Shown here in pieces: positions 1 to 6,905 of a stretch of 64,000 bases of DNA (positions within the stretch are counted from its first letter, which is position 1; every line of letters begins with the position of its first letter). Under the pieces are notes generated by a model. The model was not told the origin of the DNA. It saw only the letters and a list, made by a program, of their open reading frames with translations, and made no database searches. Origin of the DNA: Candidatus Gallacutalibacter stercoravium (GTDB lineage Bacteria > Bacillota > Clostridia > Oscillospirales > Acutalibacteraceae); NCBI GenBank assembly GCA_018716975.1, contig DVJE01000044.1, positions 1 to 64,000 on the forward strand, given 5' to 3'. The position numbers were made by a program, and so were the translations under genes.

Positions 1-1
1 G

Positions 2-859
2 ATAGGCGTAGGCCCCACTGTGCGAAATATTTGGCTACGGGCCGGTAAGCGGCTGGGATGGTTTTTGTCGTGCGTTTTGTTGGGTTACATGCTGCTGCAT
101 GGAGGGAACTTTTACCGGCAATCCGCCGCGCAGCTCTTGCAGCTGGATACCGGCGCGAAATCGCCGGAATATTTGCTGGAGGTAACTGTGGATTTGGCGC
201 AAAAGGCGTCGGCGGCTAGGGAGCAGCTGCCGCAGGATGAGCAAGGTTGCACCACGCTTTCCTCCACGTTGGACGATGTGCTCAACCAGGCGGGGGACGG
301 CTATCAGGCGCTGGGAGGGCGCTATCCCTTTTTATGGGGAGCGGTAAACGGCGGCAAGCCGGTGCTTCTTTCCCACTGGTGGTCGTATACGCAAATCAGC
401 GGCATGTATTTTCCGTTTTTTGTAGAGGCGAATATCAACGTGGATATGCCGGATTCTGAGATACCGGCTACAGCGGCCCATGAGCTGGCCCACACCCGTG
501 GCTTTGCCCGGGAGGACGAATGCAACTTTTTTGCTTGTCTGTCGTGCTTTGCAAGCCCTTCGGCCGACTACCGGTATTCCGGCTATCTGATGGCCTACAT
601 ATATTGCTCCAACGCTTTGTATGAGTATGATAAAGAGTTGTGGGCCCAGGCGCGGGCCTATTGTTCTGATGGGGTAGTGGCTGATTTAAACCAGCGCAAC
701 CAATATTGGGATCAATTTGAGGGGCAAATGCAAGAGGTCTCCTCGTCGGTGAACAGCGCCTTTTTGCAAATGCAGGGCGAAGAAGACGGGGTGTTTAGCT
801 ATAATAGGGTAGTGGAGCTGTTGATGGCCTATTATGAAAAAGAAGGGTTGTTGGAATAA
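2..859 (+). CDS. DUF3810-like membrane metallopeptidase-like protein, 5' truncated
   Basis: The reading frame is open to the left edge of the window, so the GTG at 20 is probably internal and the true N-terminus is missing. The visible part begins with a hydrophobic segment, consistent with the membrane helices that precede the catalytic-type domain in DUF3810 proteins. An HELAH sequence (nt 479-493) fits the HExxH zinc-metallopeptidase signature, and an acidic stretch just after it (REDECNF) could supply a third zinc ligand. DUF3810 proteins carry this motif but have no established substrate. No partner gene is visible on the left. A membrane-bound zinc peptidase is an inference from the motif only. 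Confidence 0.75.
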   Translation: MGVGPTVRNIWLRAGKRLGWFLSCVLLGYMLLHGGNFYRQSAAQLLQLDTGAKSPEYLLEVTVDLAQKASAAREQLPQDEQGCTTLSSTLDDVLNQAGDGYQALGGRYPFLWGAVNGGKPVLLSHWWSYTQISGMYFPFFVEANINVDMPDSEIPATAAHELAHTRGFAREDECNFFACLSCFASPSADYRYSGYLMAYIYCSNALYEYDKELWAQARAYCSDGVVADLNQRNQYWDQFEGQMQEVSSSVNSAFLQMQGEEDGVFSYNRVVELLMAYYEKEGLLE

Positions 860-1140
860 AGGGGGTACCAGCCGGCTTCTCTCTGGTTTAGTAAATGTGC
901 TTTCGCGTCCTCAGATTTTATTTCAGAATTTAGGGGCTTACAGCGAAGAAAAAAGAGCAGTTCTGTTTGTGGGCATACCAGCGGGCATCTGTATGCGGTG
1001 TACCGCCTGAATACCAGCACGTCGGCTTAGGCAAGAAAGCTTTATGGCGCGATCATATAGGCTTAACTTGCGTAAAAAAAGACGCAAACCCTGCGTCTGA
1101 AATATGCGCAATTTTAACCTATAACAAATTCAGGAAAAAC
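860..1140. other. non-coding gap with one short hairpin
   Basis: I see no credible gene here. The only clear structure is the GACGCA/TGCGTC hairpin at 1081-1097. Short open frames on both strands have no recognisable content and no ribosome site. Confidence 0.5.
1074..1097 (-). terminator. small intrinsic terminator reading leftward
   Basis: GACGCA and TGCGTC (1081-1097) form a 6-bp stem. Read on the minus strand it is followed by seven T residues (A-run at 1074-1080). No minus-strand gene ends here, so it may end antisense transcription or be a remnant. Confidence 0.45.
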
Positions 1141-1171
1141 AGATGAAATCATCTAAATTTAGATGTATAAT
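1141..1171 (+). promoter_or_regulatory. overlapping palindromes next to a TATAAT box
   Basis: AGATGA-AA-TCATCT (1141-1154) overlaps a perfect 16-bp palindrome, CATCTAAATTTAGATG (1150-1165), which abuts a consensus -10 box TATAAT (1166-1171). No good -35 box is present at the right distance. The arrangement looks like a repressor operator over a promoter for the lipoprotein gene at 1385. Confidence 0.5.
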
Positions 1172-1384
1172 TATAGAAAAATGGATAACCGGCAAATTCG
1201 TGCGGTTTGGGATGTGGGAGAAAGGCTCCTACAAAAACAGCGGATGTGGAGGAGACGCCGCTGTTTAGTCACATACCGGCGCGGCTTTTCAGGTTGCTAT
1301 CAACCAATAAAAGGAAGAACGTTTTGCGCAGGCGGCGGCCAAGGCGTATTGCCGGCAGGATCGGATTGAAAGGAAGGATTTTGT
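1172..1384 (+). other. long leader of the cysteine-rich lipoprotein gene
   Basis: About 210 nt separate the -10 box at 1166-1171 from the start at 1385. AAACAGCGG (1235-1243) pairs with CCGCTGTTT (1258-1266) to give a 9-bp stem. Short frames starting at 1163 and 1207 are arginine-rich and have no recognisable domain, so I do not call them genes. A recognised riboswitch is not evident. Confidence 0.35.
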
Positions 1385-1717
1385 ATGCTCCGTATGCTCC
1401 GTAGGGAAAAGAAAGCAAAAGGCGTTGTAAAGGCCGTTGCCGCAAAAAGGCTGTGCGCCCTGTTTTTAACACTGCTGGCTTTTGTTCCGCTAGGAATGGC
1501 CGGTTGTTCCGAGCCCGAGGTTGACGAGCCGTGTTACTACTGCCACAGCAGCCCGTCGCGTTCTTATCGTTCGGCGGCTGGCAAGCTGATTTACGTTTGT
1601 TCCTCTTGCAGCAGCATGTGCTCCTATTGCGGCGGGCAGGCCACCAGAGAATGTTCCACCGATTATGAGGTCTTCTTTGTTTGCGATAGCTGCTATGATT
1701 TGTATGTGGCAGGTTAA
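1385..1717 (+). CDS. cysteine-rich zinc-ribbon-like lipoprotein (copy 1)
   Basis: A 110-residue exported protein with a basic N-terminus, a hydrophobic core and a lipobox ending MAGC, so Cys41 is the likely lipidated residue. The mature part carries four CxxC pairs: CYYC, then C-x2-C-x3-C-x2-C (the CSSC and CSYC pairs), then CDSC. Eight regularly spaced cysteines suggest bound metal, probably zinc. The start is set by AGGAAGG at 1371-1377, seven bases before the ATG. It is homologous along its whole mature length to the lipoprotein at 2659-2939, and a Crp/Fnr gene lies between the two copies. I recognise no named family. A redox or metal-sensing surface protein is possible but only inferred. 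Confidence 0.75.
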   Translation: MLRMLRREKKAKGVVKAVAAKRLCALFLTLLAFVPLGMAGCSEPEVDEPCYYCHSSPSRSYRSAAGKLIYVCSSCSSMCSYCGGQATRECSTDYEVFFVCDSCYDLYVAG

Positions 1718-1782
1718 ACTGTGCCGTGTTCAAAATTTAGCCCCTTAGGTTCGCAGTGCGAATAGCGCCGGAAATAGGAACG

Positions 1783-1840
1783 AAAAATCCCTTGTGAGAG
1801 CTGTGAAATAGTTGGTGCACAGCCCGCAAGGGATTTTTTT
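1783..1840. terminator. bidirectional intrinsic terminator
   Basis: AAAAATCCCTTG (from 1783) pairs with CAAGGGATTTTT (to about 1838). An inner GCTGTG/CACAGC stem extends the hairpin and T residues follow. It lies between lipoprotein copy 1 and the Crp-like gene, separating their transcripts. Confidence 0.8.
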
Positions 1841-1872
1841 ATATCAGGACCCGTCTGGTTCATACATGCAAA

Positions 1873-1915
1873 ATTAACATAGGTTAATGAAATCGACTCC
1901 GTATTATTTTATAAT
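1873..1915 (+). promoter_or_regulatory. Crp/Fnr/PrfA-type operator at about -41.5 with consensus -10
   Basis: ATTAAC-ATAG-GTTAAT (1873-1888) is a perfect 6-bp inverted repeat. Its core TTAACATAGGTTAA differs at one position from the PrfA-box pattern TTAACAnnTGTTAA. A perfect TATAAT lies at 1910-1915 but no -35 hexamer is evident. With a start site about 7 nt after the -10 box, the repeat centres near -41.5, the usual class II activator position of Crp/Fnr proteins. Since the next gene encodes such a protein, positive autoregulation is likely. Confidence 0.6.
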
Positions 1916-1937
1916 GGCTGATAAGTAAGGGGGCGGC

Positions 1938-2618
1938 TTGGCTTTGGTGATACGTGATTTTTATACAGAAGTGCTACATATATCAGACGAAGAGCTGATT
2001 GAAAAGCTGTTGGCGAAAACCAGTATCCGGCATATTCCCAAAGGGGAGCTCTTGGTGCGAGAGGGCGAACGGGTTAAGAATATCGACTTTCTTTGGGATG
2101 GGATTTTACGGGGTTTTTTTGTTGATGCCAACGGGAAGGAAATTACCGATTGTATCGGCGTTCAGCGCGGAAGTCCGGCCGTATCCTGGTTTCGAGAGGA
2201 CGCAGTTTCCACCATCAATATTGAAGCGCTGGAAGACAGCACGGTTATCAGCATACCGCTTGGCGAGGCCATGGAGATGGTGAACCAAAATGTCAGCCTG
2301 CTGTATGTGTATAACCGCCTTTTACAATTTGCGTTGGAATTTCATTGGGAGCTAAAGGCGGTAATCCATCAGTATAGCGCGCAACAGAAATATCTTTGGT
2401 TTCTTAGCCGTTACCCCGGGTTAATCACAAGGGTTAAGAAAAAATATGTGGCCTCCTTCCTGGGTATGTCTCCGGTAACACTTAGCCGGGTGCGCAAAGA
2501 GTTGCTAGAAACCGGCCGTTTAGAAGGCGATGCAGATAGCATACCCTATTCCCTTATGCAAGATGGGCGAGATGGTGGGATAAATAAAAGCAGTAACCGG
2601 CATATATTTACTTGGTAA
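1938..2618 (+). CDS. Crp/Fnr family transcriptional regulator
   Basis: A 226-residue regulator with an N-terminal cyclic-nucleotide-binding-like beta-roll (about residues 20-115), a long dimerisation helix (about 120-150) and a C-terminal helix-turn-helix (about 168-190, around VASFLGMSPVTLSRV). The beta-roll lacks the cysteine cluster expected of an oxygen-sensing Fnr, so the signal is unknown. The start is TTG at 1938; TTG 1944 or GTG 1947 are alternatives, with AAGGGGG at 1927-1933 as the ribosome site. The stop is 40 bases before lipoprotein copy 2, suggesting co-transcription. The palindrome at 1873-1888 suggests it controls its own promoter and perhaps both lipoproteins. Confidence 0.88.
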   Translation: MALVIRDFYTEVLHISDEELIEKLLAKTSIRHIPKGELLVREGERVKNIDFLWDGILRGFFVDANGKEITDCIGVQRGSPAVSWFREDAVSTINIEALEDSTVISIPLGEAMEMVNQNVSLLYVYNRLLQFALEFHWELKAVIHQYSAQQKYLWFLSRYPGLITRVKKKYVASFLGMSPVTLSRVRKELLETGRLEGDADSIPYSLMQDGRDGGINKSSNRHIFTW

Positions 2619-2658
2619 GCCGAATGGATATCGTAAATTGAGAAAAAGGGGTATTAGA

Positions 2659-2939
2659 ATGAAAAACGAAAGATTTGCGGCGTTTTGGCAGCGGCAATGG
2701 TAGGGCTGTCGCTTTTGGCGGGCTGTTCTTCCCAGGCTGAGGTGGATGAGCCCTGCATGTATTGCAGTTCGAGCCCATCGGTTGCTTATCAAAAGGCCAG
2801 TGGCGAAACAGTGTATGTTTGCAAGGAGTGCAGCAGCGAATGCATGATTTGCGGCGCGCCGGCAACCAAGCATTACGACACCTTGCTGGGCGTGGCCTTT
2901 GCCTGCGATGAATGCTACGCAGACGCCACCGGCGAATAA
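2659..2939 (+). pseudogene. cysteine-rich lipoprotein (copy 2), apparent 1-base frameshift near start
   Basis: The protein ends with a perfect lipobox (LLAGC) and a mature domain with the same four CxxC pairs as copy 1: CMYC, CKEC, then a cysteine pair ending CMIC, and CDEC. The ATG at 2659 has a good ribosome site (AAGGGG near 2645) but reads out of frame after the five A residues at 2662-2666. A sixth A would give MKKRKICGVLAAAMVGLSLL running straight into the lipobox, a typical signal peptide. As written, the only in-frame start is a TTG at 2685 (84 residues, no clear ribosome site, shortened signal peptide). Either the run lost one A, by mutation, slippage or sequencing error, or the TTG is used. 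Confidence 0.7.
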
Positions 2940-3068
2940 ATGATAGATTCTTTTACACTGGCACAGCTTCACTGTTGTAACAGAACGGTTGGGAAACGGC
3001 CGTTTCTTGCAGGGGACGCATGTAGACCGCTTTTTCTATTCCAATTCAAGTAAAAAGGAGAGAATCAA

Positions 3069-3443
3069 ATGGCCCGATCGTTTTACAATATTTCCTTTAC
3101 GCAGGATCCGAGTGCGGTGGATAATCTGGTGCGCAGTATCCTGATTGGCGATGACTACCACGAAATTAACTATAACACCGAAGTGGTGTGGAAAAAGGGC
3201 ACCGGCTTAATGACCGCCATGCACTATATTAAGTTGGAGTATTATCCCAACGTTTTGCGGGTTGCGGGTTGGGTTCAGGTAGGCGTCGGTTCCATCGGCG
3301 GCAAAGAGCGGGATCTGACCGGGTTTACCTGTGCGATCCCCAAACAATCGGTCAAAAAGACCATTGAGAAAATCCAGCTCGCCGTGGCGCAGATGGCGTC
3401 TATTCCCTATGGCAATCCCAATACGCCCAACATGCCGCGGTAA
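3069..3443 (+). CDS. hypothetical protein, 124 residues
   Basis: The start is well supported by AAGGAG about ten bases upstream. The product is soluble, with no signal peptide or membrane segment. It alternates hydrophobic and polar residues through a predicted beta-rich region (about residues 35-85), then has one amphipathic helix (about 92-112) and a Pro/Asn-rich tail. It may be co-transcribed with lipoprotein copy 2 (129 bases upstream) and is followed by a strong terminator. I do not recognise the family. Confidence 0.7.
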   Translation: MARSFYNISFTQDPSAVDNLVRSILIGDDYHEINYNTEVVWKKGTGLMTAMHYIKLEYYPNVLRVAGWVQVGVGSIGGKERDLTGFTCAIPKQSVKKTIEKIQLAVAQMASIPYGNPNTPNMPR

Positions 3444-3491
3444 CTGCCACGGCTTTGCTGGTAAGCTTGGTTTTATAACGCTATTATTTTC

Positions 3492-3530
3492 ACAGCGCAG
3501 TAGCTTGATTCAGCTGCTGCGCTGTTTTTA
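3492..3530 (+). terminator. intrinsic terminator
   Basis: ACAGCGCAGtAGC and GCTGCTGCGCTGT form a long stem followed by TTTTT. It ends the transcript of the hypothetical gene at 3069. Confidence 0.8.
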
Positions 3531-3581
3531 TGTGCTGATATAGCCGGTAGCGGCACGACTGAACCACCGTATGTTTTATTG

Positions 3582-4559
3582 TTATATCGCTTTACTTTTT
3601 TGTAACAAACGATGGTACGAGGGAGAGTCCCTTTCCTGAGGAACTTTCCTACCGGCAACAAAGAGACGCCCTTCTTCTATCATTTGTTCAACGCGCAAGG
3701 CCACCCAGCCGTCGCTAATGCCCAACTGGTATTTGCTAAGGATATTGCCGATAAGGGCAGCCTCTTGAAAAACATTTTCTTGCAAGTCGATTTCGCGTAG
3801 GATAAAGCTATCGTAAAAATCTTCGGGCACGCTGTGCAACCCGCCGTTTATCACGGCGCGTAAGGGCGCATTTTCCCGTTTTAGCTCTTGCCACCGGGCC
3901 GCGCAGCTTTGCACGTGTTTCGGTGAAACAAACCTTTGTAGACCAAGGTAGCGGTGCCATTCCTCCGGCCCGATGTCGCCCCAACCGGCCGGCAAACGTT
4001 TATCTCCCGGCTCTTGCGCCAACCAATGTGGAAACGGCACAACCGTAATACGGCCGGAAAAGTTTTTCCACTGGTTTATCTTATCCATCAGCCAAAACAG
4101 CCCACACATCTCGTCCGGCTGGCTGCTATACCAAATCCTGAGGTCTTCCCCTTCTTCCGCCCGGCTGCGCACCGCAGCCAGATCTGCATTGGCCCTGTGA
4201 ACCAATTCCTGCGCCGCAAGGTTGCCGGTATCGCCCGGATAGCAACGAAATAGATTGCGCAACGCTTGTAGCCGCTGTTCGCCTGCGGCAACCTCCTCAA
4301 TGGCTCCCACGCTTAGGGCCAGCGAAAAGCCGAACACGTCGCTATTTTTGCCCCCTAAGGGAACGGCGCTCTCCCAGGCCTGCCGGGCTTTCTGCTCCGC
4401 CTGGCGCTGGGCCGCTTTTTTCTCTGCCCGGGTGGGTTTGCTGCCGTCGGTATGGCTGATAATCACGCCTATACAGCCGCCGGGGTAGGGCCCTTGTCCG
4501 TAGGTTTGTGCAATTTTTAGGCTGGCGCAGGCATTTTCACCGAATACTATGTCTACCAT
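3582..4559 (-). CDS. DUF1835/DUF3658-type protein
   Basis: A 325-residue soluble protein. The N-terminus (MVDIVFGENACASLKIAQ) fits the start of DUF1835, where a beta strand is followed by a conserved S-L-K-x-A helix. The C-terminal third, around the SPSYHRLLQ end, fits the companion DUF3658. Residues 60-80 are charged and lysine/alanine-rich, typical of a linker. The role of these domains is unknown; they are common single-copy proteins in Firmicutes. GGGAGG lies upstream of the ATG at 4559. It stands alone between divergent and convergent neighbours. Confidence 0.75.
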   Translation of the reverse strand: MVDIVFGENACASLKIAQTYGQGPYPGGCIGVIISHTDGSKPTRAEKKAAQRQAEQKARQAWESAVPLGGKNSDVFGFSLALSVGAIEEVAAGEQRLQALRNLFRCYPGDTGNLAAQELVHRANADLAAVRSRAEEGEDLRIWYSSQPDEMCGLFWLMDKINQWKNFSGRITVVPFPHWLAQEPGDKRLPAGWGDIGPEEWHRYLGLQRFVSPKHVQSCAARWQELKRENAPLRAVINGGLHSVPEDFYDSFILREIDLQENVFQEAALIGNILSKYQLGISDGWVALRVEQMIEEGRLFVAGRKVPQERDSPSYHRLLQKSKAI

Positions 4560-4948
4560 AACAGTTCTTTCGCCTCCCTTTTCTATTTCGCCTTCTCTTT
4601 CTATTCACCGGCAACTTCTGTCCTGTCATTGTGGTAACCAGTATAGCATAACCGAACCCCCAAAAACACCGCTGCTTTCTAGACGCTTCAATACGGGATA
4701 CTGCTTGGTTGCTAACCTGTTCATCAACGATTTTTGGATGATAAGCCCGGTGATGCGTACTTTGCGTCTTTTGGTGGGAAAAAAGCAGGGTGCAGAGAGA
4801 ATCATTCACTGTTTCTTTTTTGGAATTATAATTTAGCCTATTATTTTATACTATAAATAGAAATTTATGTTATTATAACGAAAAAGAGCGCCGCTTTGGG
4901 GTGATAAGTCTTACTAGAAGAAAGATGAAAAAAGAAGGGGGCAAAACG
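4560..4948. other. divergent intergenic region, AT-rich
   Basis: It separates the leftward DUF1835 gene from the rightward lipoprotein. Positions 4830-4880 are strongly AT-rich with several TATA-like boxes (TATACT, TATAAA), none with a convincing -35 partner. No gene is seen. A GTG at 4901 and an ATG at 4925 are in frame with the lipoprotein but have poorer ribosome sites than the TTG at 4949. Confidence 0.45.
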
Positions 4949-5884
4949 TTGAAACAGGTTGTTTGTTTTCCGCTCCTTAGGGAAACCTGCTTAACACAGT
5001 GTAGCGTTTTGAGGCCGCCGGAACTATTGAAACGGCTCAATCGGTTCGGGCAGCTGGCATTGTTCACAGCGATTCTTGCGCTGGTAGCCCTTTCGGGCTG
5101 CTCTTCTCAACCCACCGGTTCTCCGCAGGCGCAGGGGTACGACTTTCGCCAGGTGCGCCTGCCCGGCACAGCGGATTATGAAGAAATCCACGAAACCCAG
5201 CCTAATTTGCTGCAAATGCTCTCGCAGGAGGCGGGCATGCAGCAGATATCCGCTTTGGAATCCGCGGCAGAACCCACAGCTAACTTGGTGCTGGACGAAG
5301 GCGTAAAGTTGTATTGCTACCCTTACCGGGAGCTGCTTTGGCTGATACAGGAGGGGGAGCTGGCGGAGGATATCCGTACCGCTGGGCGCTATGTTTGGAA
5401 TTTTCCCGTGGAGTGCAACCGCAACAACGGCAATCTGGTGCAGGTGGAATACCGCCTGTGCCTGCCCGGGGAATTTGGATACGGTGTCTACGGCAGCCCG
5501 CCGGGTTCGCAGGAGGGCGTATTTCCGGTTACCGTTGCGCAGAGGGGAAGCGCGGAGGAAAGCTACACCTACCGCTATGCTTCGGTAGCGGAGGATGCAG
5601 ACGGGACGCTGGGCTTCCTGTTTGATCCGGCGGGGCTGGAAACGCTGCTACAAGAAAACGGGCTGGAGCAGGCTGAATATCTGATTCCTGTGCAGGTTTC
5701 CAACAGCCCCGGCGGGGAGTTTACCCTGCTGTATATCGCCCCAGGGCGGGGTTCCGCCGACGATTATGTGGTCTTATACGGTGCGGATCTGACGGGGTGG
5801 GAGAACGGCAGGCTGTACCCCGCAAAGGATTTCTGCGCGCAGGCCCTAGCCCAGCTGCCGGCGCCCGGCGCGCCGGAGGAATGA
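4949..5884 (+). CDS. lipoprotein, member 1 of a four-copy anchored family
   Basis: The likely start is TTG 4949 with AAGAAGGGGG seven bases upstream, giving 311 residues. A hydrophobic segment ends in the lipobox LSGC (Cys51), predicting surface attachment. The mature protein shares an ordered set of blocks with the proteins at 5932, 62747 and the partial 63624: an acidic opening around YDFRQVRLPG; a block like ANLVLDEGVKLYCYPYREL; a W/Y-x-FPV block (YVWNFPVEC); a block like GTLGFLFDPAGLETLLQENG followed by LIPV; then a late strand and a TYR/PAKDF-like end. I know no named family. The next gene starts 47 bases downstream, so the two form an operon. Confidence 0.75.
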   Translation: MKQVVCFPLLRETCLTQCSVLRPPELLKRLNRFGQLALFTAILALVALSGCSSQPTGSPQAQGYDFRQVRLPGTADYEEIHETQPNLLQMLSQEAGMQQISALESAAEPTANLVLDEGVKLYCYPYRELLWLIQEGELAEDIRTAGRYVWNFPVECNRNNGNLVQVEYRLCLPGEFGYGVYGSPPGSQEGVFPVTVAQRGSAEESYTYRYASVAEDADGTLGFLFDPAGLETLLQENGLEQAEYLIPVQVSNSPGGEFTLLYIAPGRGSADDYVVLYGADLTGWENGRLYPAKDFCAQALAQLPAPGAPEE

Positions 5885-5931
5885 GAGGGGCCGCTGCGCC
5901 TAAAACGTGCAGAAAGGAAAGGGGTGCGCAG

Positions 5932-6687
5932 ATGAACGCCGAGAACAAGCAAAAGCATATGGGCAAAAGCGCGGGCCTTTGGTGGGGCCTGGGCGTGTTG
6001 CTGGCGGCGGCGCTGGGCCTAATTGCCTGGGGCACAGTTACCCTGCTGACCGCACCAAGTGCCGGCCAAAGAGAAATACGCTATGATTACCGCACCGCAG
6101 CCGTGGGGGATTCGGCAGACGCTGATGAAATTCACCCGCAGCAATGGCGCCTGCGGCAGTTTTTGACGGAACAGGACGACGCCGATACACTGCTAAACCG
6201 GGGGGTTAAAATCTGGCAGTACAGCGGCAATGCGCTTATCAGCCAGCTGCAAAGCGGAACGCTGGCGCAGCAAGCGGCGGATCACCCGGATTATGTGTGG
6301 AACTTTTTGTTACCGCGCGACGGCTGGCATCAAGGTGTCCGGGTCATCCACGGCCGTGTAGAAGGGGCCCGCGGCGCGCCGGATGGGGACTACTACCGGT
6401 ATGAATGGGTGCAGTCCATGGATTTTCGCATCGCCGGGGGCAGCAACGGGCAGTATCAAAAGGACGGATATAACGTCGTTTTGCAGAAGGCGGGCATTGC
6501 CGACGCCCAGGTGCTCCTACCGATAGAGGCCTATTTTAACAGCGGAAAGCAGCTGCTGCTTTATGCCGAGCGTCAAGGAGAAAAATATGTTTTTCTTTGC
6601 CCGGTTGGGGAGGCCCCCACCCAGGAGCAGATACAGGCCGGCCTTTATACGGTAGAGGAGTTTCTTGCCTACGCGCAAAGCCTGTAA
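5932..6687 (+). CDS. membrane-anchored protein, member 2 of the four-copy family
   Basis: The start is ATG 5932 with AGGAAAGGGG just upstream; an open frame reaching back to 5797 overlaps the previous gene and is not used. The 251-residue product has one membrane segment (about 15-38) and no lipobox, so it is anchored by a helix with the rest outside. It keeps the family blocks: YDYR opening, LLNRGVKIWQYSGNALI, YVWNFLLPR, GYNVVLQKAG with VLLPI, then LLLYAE and a final YTVEEFLAY. It is about 20% shorter than member 1. Being co-transcribed with a lipidated paralogue suggests the two act together. Function unknown. Confidence 0.75.
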   Translation: MNAENKQKHMGKSAGLWWGLGVLLAAALGLIAWGTVTLLTAPSAGQREIRYDYRTAAVGDSADADEIHPQQWRLRQFLTEQDDADTLLNRGVKIWQYSGNALISQLQSGTLAQQAADHPDYVWNFLLPRDGWHQGVRVIHGRVEGARGAPDGDYYRYEWVQSMDFRIAGGSNGQYQKDGYNVVLQKAGIADAQVLLPIEAYFNSGKQLLLYAERQGEKYVFLCPVGEAPTQEQIQAGLYTVEEFLAYAQSL

Positions 6688-6831
6688 GCGCGCAGTTGGG
6701 CTTTTACCGGAACGAATAAAAGACGCATATCGGTATAAGAGGGCTTAATTTGAAAGATTTTCGGCTCTTTTACTTCCTATCGCTTTTATGGATAGCCGGT
6801 GAACGGAAAAGATTCTTTGATAACTGGATGT

Positions 6832-6867
6832 AAAAAGGGATGCAGCAAGACAGCCGCATCCCTTTTT
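6832..6867. terminator. bidirectional intrinsic terminator
   Basis: AAAAAGGGATGC (6832-6843) and GCATCCCTTTTT (6856-6867) form a perfect 12-bp stem usable from both sides. It separates the anchored-protein operon from the convergent fucO-like gene. Confidence 0.9.
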
Positions 6868-6905
6868 GATTTTTGTATATGCTGTAGTTGCACGCTTTTT
6901 GCTTC

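Noticed and set aside
1163-1404. Short arginine-rich open frames before lipoprotein copy 1
   Set aside because: No ribosome site, low-complexity basic composition, overlap with the leader hairpin and the lipoprotein start.
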